A stretch of DNA of 36,788 bases, from IMG/VR virus record IMGVR_UViG_3300022929_000083, positions 1 through 36,788 of that record; one strand, written 5' to 3'. This DNA is from a virus. Below the pieces are notes generated by a model. It saw only the letters and a list, made by a program, of their open reading frames with translations. It searched no databases and had not been told where the DNA came from. Numbering within the stretch: the first letter of the stretch is position 1; the number at the start of each line of letters is the position of its first letter. The position numbers were made by a program, and so were the translations under genes. Of the stretch, positions 31,244-36,691 are shown piece by piece.

Positions 31244-31671
31244 AGTTTAATGCGATACATGATGTTGATTCTGAGATACTAAAAAATAGATCTCGTGAAG
31301 AATCGCAAAAGATCTTTGCTAAAGAAAGTACTCGTCGCGGAAGAACGCTTGAAGAAATAATGGCGACAAGTATGTATGGTCTAGCAGCTGAAGTATATCT
31401 TTTGCAACAAGGGTATATCGATGATGTTAGAGACTATAAAGATTTGTTCGAGCCGGTATCGATGGGTGGAGCGTCAATAGAAGTAAAGGTAACCGAAGGT
31501 GAGTATTACGTGCCATACGTAATAGAGCGATGCGAAAAAGCTGCTTCAGAAAGCTGGAGGAAATACGCCAAGAGAGTATACGTCTTTATCGGAGATAAGA
31601 AAACTTTAGATTACTATCTAGAAGGCATATATGATTATGACGGTGTACATTTCGTCAAAACTGTTGTATAA
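31240..31671 (+). CDS. Putative PD-(D/E)XK nuclease-like protein
   Basis: A 143-residue basic protein. After an N-terminal helix (LKNRSREESQKIFAKESTRR), it has MYGLAAEVYLLQQGY with Glu51, an Asp group (DDVRDYKD, about 61-67) and SIEVKV with Glu81-x-Lys83, the order and spacing of a restriction-endonuclease-fold active site. This is a motif-based inference; I do not recognise the specific family. Phages use such nucleases for DNA repair, junction resolution or host DNA breakdown. The ATG overlaps the preceding stop (ATGA). Its last codons and stop contain the promoter of the next gene. Confidence 0.5.
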   Translation: MKFNAIHDVDSEILKNRSREESQKIFAKESTRRGRTLEEIMATSMYGLAAEVYLLQQGYIDDVRDYKDLFEPVSMGGASIEVKVTEGEYYVPYVIERCEKAASESWRKYAKRVYVFIGDKKTLDYYLEGIYDYDGVHFVKTVV

Positions 31672-31672
31672 T
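31644..31672 (+). promoter_or_regulatory. TGTACA-17-TATAAT promoter overlapping the end of the upstream gene
   Basis: TGTACA (31644-31649), 17 bases with CAAAA, TATAAT (31667-31672). The TAA stop of the nuclease-like gene is part of the -10 box. It is 24 bases before ATG 31696. Confidence 0.85.
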
Positions 31673-31695
31673 ATATTATTAATATGGAGAACACT

Positions 31696-32061
31696 ATGCG
31701 TGAATCAATAAAAGTACTTCAAGAATGTGCTGAACTTCAAGACAGGAAATCTCGTGACTATCAGAATGAAAACTCACGAATCGTTCAAGCTGATTACTAT
31801 CCACGTGGTATTGCGTCATTGATGGATATTATTCATACTAAGACTCTACGATTATGGTCTGTACTAGAAGCTATGGAGAATGATCCTACCTATGAACCAA
31901 ACTTCGAATCTGTAGAAGACTCGTTCAAAGACCTAATCAATTATGCCTCATTCGGTGTGGCGTATGCCCGCGGCAAGATTCCAGGTCAGGATCCGAATAA
32001 AGACTTCCTTAATAGAACAAAGGCTCCTCACCAGGTAGCCCCAGTCGATCCGGAAGCATAG
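31696..32061 (+). CDS. DUF1599 / nucleotide-modification-associated domain 1 protein
   Basis: A 121-residue protein of the DUF1599 type, named nucleotide modification associated domain 1 because members occur in phage base-modification gene sets. The signature is LQDRKSRDYQNENS, YYPRGIASLMDIIHTKTLRL then SVEDSFKDLINYASFGVAYA. I start it at ATG 31696 because GGAGA (31686-31690) precedes it and the promoter predicts transcription from about 31679; ATG 31684 would leave almost no leader. The C-terminal 25 residues are Pro-rich and variable. Its exact reaction is not known; the fold relates to all-alpha pyrophosphohydrolases. Confidence 0.75.
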   Translation: MRESIKVLQECAELQDRKSRDYQNENSRIVQADYYPRGIASLMDIIHTKTLRLWSVLEAMENDPTYEPNFESVEDSFKDLINYASFGVAYARGKIPGQDPNKDFLNRTKAPHQVAPVDPEA

Positions 32062-32127
32062 CCCGAGTATCATATATCATGTCTAGTTAACAGCGAGCGG
32101 CCACGAGCGCCCACGGAAGAGGATTTC

Positions 32128-32248
32128 TGATACAATTTGTGACAATTTAAATCTCTTTATAAATCAACAGCTTACGGATCCGATTTCCTAAGTGATTGAT
32201 TTATAAGGAGAAAATAAATTGTACATCTCCGGCCAGATGTCGTATAAT
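32128..32248 (+). repeat. Regulatory repeat cassette, copy 3 (upstream of the GNAT-like gene)
   Basis: A 121-base element, gapless match in layout to copy 2: TGATACAATTTGTGACAATT, arms CTCTTTATAAATCAA (32153-32167) and TTGATTTATAAGGAG (32196-32210), AAAATAAATTGTACATCT and TATAAT. Relative to copy 2 the C-G pair in the stem becomes T-A on both arms, and a T-A pair becomes T-G. Confidence 0.9.
32220..32248 (+). promoter_or_regulatory. TGTACA-17-TATAAT promoter before the GNAT-like gene, with inverted repeat in the spacer
   Basis: TGTACA (32220-32225), 17 bases, TATAAT (32243-32248). The ACATCT-CCGGCC-AGATGT inverted repeat spans 32223-32240. Transcription would start near 32255 and favours the ATG at 32281. 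Confidence 0.85.
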
Positions 32249-32280
32249 TACCCTATACTGTGATTAAAGAGACATACATT

Positions 32281-32817
32281 ATGGAAAGAATTGAATATCC
32301 TCGAGTTAACCGACTTTATACATTTGACAACTACGGTGGAGAATTCCGCTTTGTCGGTAAGATTGGACGTACACTTGAAGTGTGGGTAGACGACGAAGGT
32401 TTAGCATATAAGAACTTTAAGGTCGTTATGCCTAGAGATCGTGGACCTGCTAAGGTTGCATGTGAAATCGAACTTTCTATGTCACGCGGAAGCAAAGGTG
32501 CTTCTTGGAGCGTTGACCTAACTAAAGTCGATTCTAAGTTTCAAGGTTTTGGTATTGCTGTGAAAGCATACGCTTTTATTATTAAGAAGATGGGTATCGT
32601 CTTGCAAGCAGGTTCAATGCAATCTCCTGGCGGACGTTCTATCTGGGCACAACTTGCTAAAGAGAATTCCGTAATGGTTTATGGCATGAAAGGTCGGAAT
32701 GGCGATCTGCAGATCATGGTTCCGAACGAAGATGGAACTGAAGTAGAGTGTGAAGACGAGAACGTTCAAGCTTATGACGTTCACGGATTTAATATGTTTG
32801 CTGTGAAAGTAGCTTAA
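32281..32817 (+). CDS. GNAT-like acetyltransferase-fold protein
   Basis: A 178-residue protein. The block SKFQGFGIAVKAYAFIIKKM (about residues 85-104, with the QGFGIA acetyl-CoA pyrophosphate-loop type motif) followed by LQAGSMQSPGGRSIWAQLAK is the pattern of GNAT-fold proteins found in phages. The first ~80 residues carry charged beta strands. The start is ATG 32281, with AAGAG upstream; a GTG at 32260 would overlap the predicted transcription start. The target is unknown. It is controlled by the third copy of the repeated promoter cassette, the same control as the VWA and AAA+ genes. The next ATG shares one base with its stop. Confidence 0.65.
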   Translation: MERIEYPRVNRLYTFDNYGGEFRFVGKIGRTLEVWVDDEGLAYKNFKVVMPRDRGPAKVACEIELSMSRGSKGASWSVDLTKVDSKFQGFGIAVKAYAFIIKKMGIVLQAGSMQSPGGRSIWAQLAKENSVMVYGMKGRNGDLQIMVPNEDGTEVECEDENVQAYDVHGFNMFAVKVA

Positions 32818-33092
32818 TGGTGATTGACTACGTCGATTATTTTTGCCAACTAGTAATCACTTGTACTGGATTTTTTTCGTTATATCTATTTGCATCACAA
32901 GATCCAAATGTAAGAATGAAAGCTGGGATTGTTGGATTAATCGGAGAACCGTTTTGGTTTGCTACAGCTTTTATAAACGAGCAATACGGAGTATTGATTC
33001 TCGTACTAGTGTATGGTATTAATTGGATTCGAATCATTCATTCCAATTATATCCAAATACAAAATGAAAAGTTAAATAGGATATCATTATGA
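32817..33092 (+). CDS. Small multi-span membrane protein
   Basis: A 91-residue protein with three hydrophobic segments (around residues 9-25, 36-52 and 57-72) including ITCTGFFSLYLFA, GLIGEPFWFATAF and GVLILVLVYGINW. This layout with a central G-x-x-GEPFWF block resembles a small membrane-protein family seen in many tailed phages; function unknown. It is not a typical holin, as no lysin gene is near. It starts with an ATG that shares its first base with the TAA stop of the upstream gene, and its stop overlaps the next ATG (ATGA). Confidence 0.75.
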   Translation: MVIDYVDYFCQLVITCTGFFSLYLFASQDPNVRMKAGIVGLIGEPFWFATAFINEQYGVLILVLVYGINWIRIIHSNYIQIQNEKLNRISL

Positions 33093-33334
33093 ATGAAGAT
33101 AATCGCGACTATGCGAAAGAGGCTAAAAGGCTTATTGGTCGAATCAATTTGAACCAGAAATACGAGATGTACGGAATTGTCACTGATAAACTGAAGTATC
33201 GTAATCAACTTGATGACGTTCGTATCAAGGAACTTGAAGCTGTAAAAGAAGCTATAGAAGATTTTCCTAATATCGATTATCCTCGTTTAATGAAAATTGC
33301 TAAAGGCTATGGTAAAATGGCGGATAGCAAATAA
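33089..33334 (+). CDS. Small hypothetical protein
   Basis: An 81-residue highly charged, helical protein (YAKEAKRLIGRINLNQKYEM, then IKELEAVKEAIEDFPN). No membrane segment and no recognised family. Its start overlaps the stop of the membrane-protein gene (ATGA), so they are co-translated. AAATAGGATATCATT supplies a weak RBS. It ends the operon before the next promoter at 33362. Confidence 0.75.
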   Translation: MNEDNRDYAKEAKRLIGRINLNQKYEMYGIVTDKLKYRNQLDDVRIKELEAVKEAIEDFPNIDYPRLMKIAKGYGKMADSK

Positions 33335-33361
33335 AAGAATTTTATCTGATGATAAAATGTT

Positions 33362-33390
33362 GTACATATCACACAAAACGTGATATAATA
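33362..33390 (+). promoter_or_regulatory. TGTACA-17-TATAAT promoter before the winged-helix gene, with inverted repeat
   Basis: TGTACA (33362-33367), 17 bases, TATAAT (33385-33390). ATATCAC (33367-33373) and GTGATAT (33381-33387) form a perfect 7-bp inverted repeat that runs into the -10 box, a possible operator site. The start codon of the gene is 64 bases downstream. Confidence 0.85.
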
Positions 33391-33397
33391 TTAAGTA

Positions 33398-33416
33398 TCT
33401 TATGACGTATAAGATG
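33398..33416 (+). other. Hairpin at the predicted 5' end of the winged-helix mRNA
   Basis: ATCTTAT (33398-33404), a 5-base GACGT loop and ATAAGAT (33410-33416) form a perfect 7-bp stem. The promoter predicts transcription from about 33397, so the hairpin would be at the very 5' end of the message, a place where hairpins protect mRNAs from decay. Confidence 0.6.
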
Positions 33417-33453
33417 AAACTTGTAATTAAAATTTTAAAAGGTGAATTAAAAT

Positions 33454-33729
33454 ATGACTAATGTAAATGTTGCTGTAACTAAAGAAGCTAAAGTAATCGC
33501 TGCTCTTCAGGCTGACTCAAAAGGCTTGACTGCTGCTCAGATGAAATCTCGCTTCGCTGTAGCAAATCCAACTGCGACTATAACAGCGCTTCGTCAGAAA
33601 GGCTTTGCAATTTATGCAAACCGCCGTACGAATAAGGGTGGCGAAACTCGCACATTCTATCGACTTGGTACTCCTACTCAGGCGATCGTTGCTGCTGGTT
33701 ACAAAGCTCGTGCAATGGGCATTGTATAA
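33454..33729 (+). CDS. Small winged-helix DNA-binding-type protein
   Basis: A 91-residue basic protein. The order is LTAAQMKSRFAVANPTATIT (helix-turn-helix), LRQKGFAIYANRRT (recognition helix and wing) and a Gly-rich wing end (NKGGETRTFYRLG). It looks like a compact winged-helix domain, so a transcription regulator or DNA-binding protein is likely; the operator is unknown. RBS AAAGGTGA is upstream. It has its own promoter and a 5' hairpin leader and is followed by a strong terminator, i.e. a single-gene transcription unit, which suggests high and separately controlled expression. Confidence 0.75.
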   Translation: MTNVNVAVTKEAKVIAALQADSKGLTAAQMKSRFAVANPTATITALRQKGFAIYANRRTNKGGETRTFYRLGTPTQAIVAAGYKARAMGIV

Positions 33730-33742
33730 GTTAAGCTACAAA

Positions 33743-33772
33743 CTTGGTCCCCTTCGGGGGACTAAGTCCTTT
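33743..33772 (+). terminator. Intrinsic terminator after the winged-helix gene
   Basis: CTTGGTCCCC (33743-33752), a TTCG loop and GGGGACTAAG (33757-33766) pair over 10 positions with one G-T, followed by TCCTTTTA. It is the third UUCG-loop terminator in the window. Confidence 0.85.
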
Positions 33773-33785
33773 TATCGGGTTAAGT

Positions 33786-33962
33786 ATGGATAACATCATT
33801 AAGCTTCAACCAAAAAAATCTAAAACTGATTTTACAAATACCAGTGCTTATGAAATCAAAAAGTTTACAATGACTTGGGAAGATACTGGTCTCTTTTATG
33901 AAGGCACAATTCAAATCAATACTATGTTAAAGGACATTGATAATGCATATGACAGTAAGTGA
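33786..33962 (+). CDS. Small hypothetical protein
   Basis: A 58-residue protein from the ATG at 33786. It has a basic N-terminus (IIKLQPKKSKTDF) and an acidic/aromatic second half (TMTWEDTGLFYEGTIQINTM). No family recognised. It is just downstream of the terminator, so it needs read-through or an unseen promoter. It overlaps the start of the thymidylate-synthase-like gene by 20 bases, consistent with translation coupling to it. Confidence 0.6.
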   Translation: MDNIIKLQPKKSKTDFTNTSAYEIKKFTMTWEDTGLFYEGTIQINTMLKDIDNAYDSK

Positions 33963-34599
33963 TATTCGTTCGTATTTTATTAACGAATTAAAAAATCAAT
34001 CCTTTACTGTAGATAAGAACGGACAAAACACTATCGAACTTATTGGTGCATCTTTTACTGCAGATGAACCTGCAATTTTCGGTACACCAAATGTTGATTA
34101 TATCAATAATGAAATTGCTTGGTATAAATCGCAATCAACCAATATTAATGACATCTATACAGATGGTAGAGAACCGCCTGCTGCTTGGAAATATTCAGCA
34201 AATAAGTATGGTGAAATTAATTCTAACTATGGACATCTCATTTGGTCCAAAAAGTATTTTTCTCAATACAATAATGCATTAAGAGAATTACGTAATAATC
34301 CAGATGGACGACGCGCTACTATAGTCTATACGCGTCCTTCTATGTGGCTTGAATTTGACGAACATGGTAAATCCGATTTTATATGCACTAATGCTGTCAC
34401 ATATTATGTGCGTACTCGATTGCATGCTGTAGTACAAATGCGATCTAATGATGCAGTGTATGGTTATAAGAATGATTATGCATGGCAACGTGAAGTATTA
34501 AATCAACTTGCCGCAGCAACTGGAGTTCGTCCAGGAACTATCACATGGCAAGTTCAAAACTTGCACGTATATGAACGTCATTTTGACTTAGTAAAATAA
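33943..34599 (+). CDS. Thymidylate synthase / dCMP hydroxymethylase family enzyme
   Basis: A 218-residue protein of the thymidylate synthase superfamily, shorter than TS (~264) and T4 dCMP hydroxymethylase gp42 (246). The catalytic Cys is Cys148 in DFICTNAV; MRSNDAVYG and NLHVYERHF are family blocks. At the place of TS Asn177, which reads the uracil base, the sequence has KNDYAW with Asp178; Asp at this point marks dCMP hydroxymethylases such as T4 gp42. So a hydroxymethylcytosine or related modified nucleotide is possible, by inference. I start it at ATG 33943 behind AAAGGA; an upstream TTG is also in frame. The following genes include dCMP deaminase and a PLP enzyme. Confidence 0.75.
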   Translation: MHMTVSDIRSYFINELKNQSFTVDKNGQNTIELIGASFTADEPAIFGTPNVDYINNEIAWYKSQSTNINDIYTDGREPPAAWKYSANKYGEINSNYGHLIWSKKYFSQYNNALRELRNNPDGRRATIVYTRPSMWLEFDEHGKSDFICTNAVTYYVRTRLHAVVQMRSNDAVYGYKNDYAWQREVLNQLAAATGVRPGTITWQVQNLHVYERHFDLVK

Positions 34600-34600
34600 T

Positions 34601-35347
34601 ATGAAAGTCTATATTGGTCCTTATAAAGATTGGTTTGGTCCTTATCAACTGGCTGAAAAGTTGATGTTTTGGGTACCAAAGGAAAAAGATGAGTATGGGT
34701 TTGAGCAGCCTGCTGATCGTGTACACCACTTTGGCGAGTGGCTTGCTCACGGTAGTATAGAGCCTGAACCAGAATTAGGTGAAATTCAAAAATGGGGAGA
34801 TCGTCCACACACTTGGCTATATAACTTTCTAAGTTGGATTGACAGCAAGAAGAAGCAAAAGATTGAAATACATATTGATCGCTGGGACACTTGGAGTATG
34901 GATAATACCCTTGCTCTTATTGCGCTTCCTATGCTCAAGCAGTTACGCGATAGTAAACATGGGTATTCTCATGTTGATATTGAAGATGTACCTGAAAATC
35001 TAAGACTTATTGATCACAACGATGACGAATATAGTTCACAGCTTAGTTTATTTAATAACAAAGTTTGTAATCCAGAAGATATTTCAATTGGTGAAGATCA
35101 ATGGAACTGGGTACTTAACGAAATGATCTTTGCGTTTGAATGCAAAGTTAATGATGAATGGGAAGATCAGTTTGAGTCTGGTGAATGGGATATGGCTTGG
35201 AAGAAACTGGAAGGTGGTAATAGTCAACTCATAGAAGGACCTAATCATACTAAAGTGTATGATTGGGAAGGGCGTAAAGCGTATGAAGCAAGAATTCAAA
35301 ATGGTTTTAGGCTCTTTGGAAAGTACTATCAAAATCTTTGGGATTAA
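34601..35347 (+). CDS. Conserved phage protein of unknown function
   Basis: A 248-residue acidic, Trp-rich protein starting MKVYIGPYKDWFGPYQLAEK. The IHIDRWDTWSMDNTLALIAL and PMLKQLRDSKHG blocks, then EDVPENLR and WNWVLNEMIFAFE, are a pattern I associate with conserved hypothetical proteins in many tailed phages. No catalytic motif is recognised; the His/Asp/Trp-rich segments could bind nucleotide or metal. It begins one base after the TS-like stop and ends 3 bases before dCMP deaminase, so it likely belongs to the same nucleotide-metabolism operon. No signal peptide or membrane span. Confidence 0.8.
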   Translation: MKVYIGPYKDWFGPYQLAEKLMFWVPKEKDEYGFEQPADRVHHFGEWLAHGSIEPEPELGEIQKWGDRPHTWLYNFLSWIDSKKKQKIEIHIDRWDTWSMDNTLALIALPMLKQLRDSKHGYSHVDIEDVPENLRLIDHNDDEYSSQLSLFNNKVCNPEDISIGEDQWNWVLNEMIFAFECKVNDEWEDQFESGEWDMAWKKLEGGNSQLIEGPNHTKVYDWEGRKAYEARIQNGFRLFGKYYQNLWD

Positions 35348-35350
35348 TAT

Positions 35351-35785
35351 ATGACGTGGGACAATCGATATCTAGACCTAGCTGAAAATGTTTCTTCTTG
35401 GTCAAAGGATCCATCTCGTAAAATCGGTGCTGTAGCTGTTGGAAGCAAAGGACAAATATTGTCTCAAGGTTACAATGGCTTTCCTCGAGGTATTGACGAT
35501 AGCAAAGAACGGTATAACGATAAGGAAACTAAGTATACCTATGTAGTGCATGCAGAAATGAATGTGATCTATAATGCTACATATAATGGAGTTTCACTTG
35601 ATGGTTCTACGTTATATGTTACAGGACTTCCTGTGTGTTCAGAATGTGCTAAAGGAATTATTCAGACTGGTATAAAGCGTGTAGTGATGCGTTGCGATGG
35701 TGTTCCAAAGAGATGGAATGCATCATTTGCGTTAACTATACAAATGTTTGAAGAAGCTGGAATTGAATGGGAATTGATAGAATAG
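35351..35785 (+). CDS. cd: dCMP deaminase
   Basis: A 144-residue zinc-dependent deoxycytidylate deaminase, shorter than T4 Cd (193). It makes dUMP from dCMP. The zinc site is His67 in HAEMNVI with catalytic Glu69, and Cys96 and Cys99 in PVCSEC. The N-terminal WSKDPSRKIGAVAVGSKGQI is the conserved substrate loop. It lies next to the TS-like gene and the PLP enzyme gene and starts 4 bases after the preceding stop; the following gene starts immediately after its stop codon. Confidence 0.95.
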   Translation: MTWDNRYLDLAENVSSWSKDPSRKIGAVAVGSKGQILSQGYNGFPRGIDDSKERYNDKETKYTYVVHAEMNVIYNATYNGVSLDGSTLYVTGLPVCSECAKGIIQTGIKRVVMRCDGVPKRWNASFALTIQMFEEAGIEWELIE

Positions 35786-36691
35786 ATGTCGCATAATAAA
35801 CACGTTATCGATAATATCAATAAGGATGTTGATGGCTTAATTATGGAAGGTGTCTTCGGCCGTGAAGATGCTCGTAAGTATTATCTTGACCTTGCAGGAG
35901 ATTGGACGGATCCAAATCCTGCACCTGTTATTGAAACTTATGAAGGTGTTCGTGTTGTTCGTGATGACTTAATTGTCGGTTCAAAGATTCGTGGTGGTGA
36001 TTGCTTAATTAGTAGTCTACCAGAGCATATCGATACAATCGTATATGTTCAGCCACGGTTTGGACTTGCCGGTGTATCTTTGCTTAACGTTGCAAAACGT
36101 CATAATAAGAAGGTACGTCTATTCATGCCTTCTTCTAAAAAGATCAGTGCGCATCAAGCTGCATGTATTGAACAGGGTGCAGAAGTAAGTTTCCATCGTA
36201 TTGCTGCGATGCCTAATCTAAACCTAATTGCTAAGAAGTGGGCAGATGAAAATCCTAACGCATTCTTTGTGCCATTAGGATTAAAGCATGAATTAGTCAC
36301 TGCAGGGTTTGTAAAGACTGCATCTCAAATTCCTGAACCAGAAGAAGTGTGGACAGTCTTATCAACTGGAGTATTACATCGGTCATTGCAGATCGCATGG
36401 CCGAATGCAAAGTTTTATGGCGTTGCGGTTGCTCGCAACATGAAGGCTGGTGAAGTTGGACATGATCGAATCATAAGCCATCCGCTAGCCTTCACCGCGC
36501 CGTTAAAACAGGAACAAATGCCTCCATTCCCGTGCATTGCACAATATGATGCAAAGGCGTGGCCATATATACCTAAGAACAGCGGAAGAGATATTTTATT
36601 TTGGAACGTTGGTTGTGAGCCACCAGTCCACGATGAAACAATTTATGAACGCATTGATAGCTACCGTGATTGGGATAAGAATCTGGAATGA
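35786..36691 (+). CDS. Fold-type-II PLP-dependent enzyme
   Basis: A 301-residue protein resembling the tryptophan synthase beta/ACC deaminase family. The segment RVVRDDLIVGSKIRGGDCLI has Lys67 in GSKIRGG, matching the RDDL-x-GGNK-R block where the PLP Schiff-base Lys sits. VRLFMPSSKKISAHQAACIE and a QGAEVSFH strand follow, the usual Rossmann-like order of this fold. The substrate is unknown. Its position after a dCMP hydroxymethylase/TS homologue and dCMP deaminase, and before a gene cut by the window edge, makes base modification a possible role, but amino-acid metabolism is the alternative. The start is directly after the deaminase stop; its stop overlaps the next ATG. Confidence 0.8.
   Translation: MSHNKHVIDNINKDVDGLIMEGVFGREDARKYYLDLAGDWTDPNPAPVIETYEGVRVVRDDLIVGSKIRGGDCLISSLPEHIDTIVYVQPRFGLAGVSLLNVAKRHNKKVRLFMPSSKKISAHQAACIEQGAEVSFHRIAAMPNLNLIAKKWADENPNAFFVPLGLKHELVTAGFVKTASQIPEPEEVWTVLSTGVLHRSLQIAWPNAKFYGVAVARNMKAGEVGHDRIISHPLAFTAPLKQEQMPPFPCIAQYDAKAWPYIPKNSGRDILFWNVGCEPPVHDETIYERIDSYRDWDKNLE

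Noticed and set aside
32817-33092. Holin
   Set aside because: It has three membrane spans, but no lysin or spanin gene is near and it is in an early/middle operon, so a lysis role is not supported.
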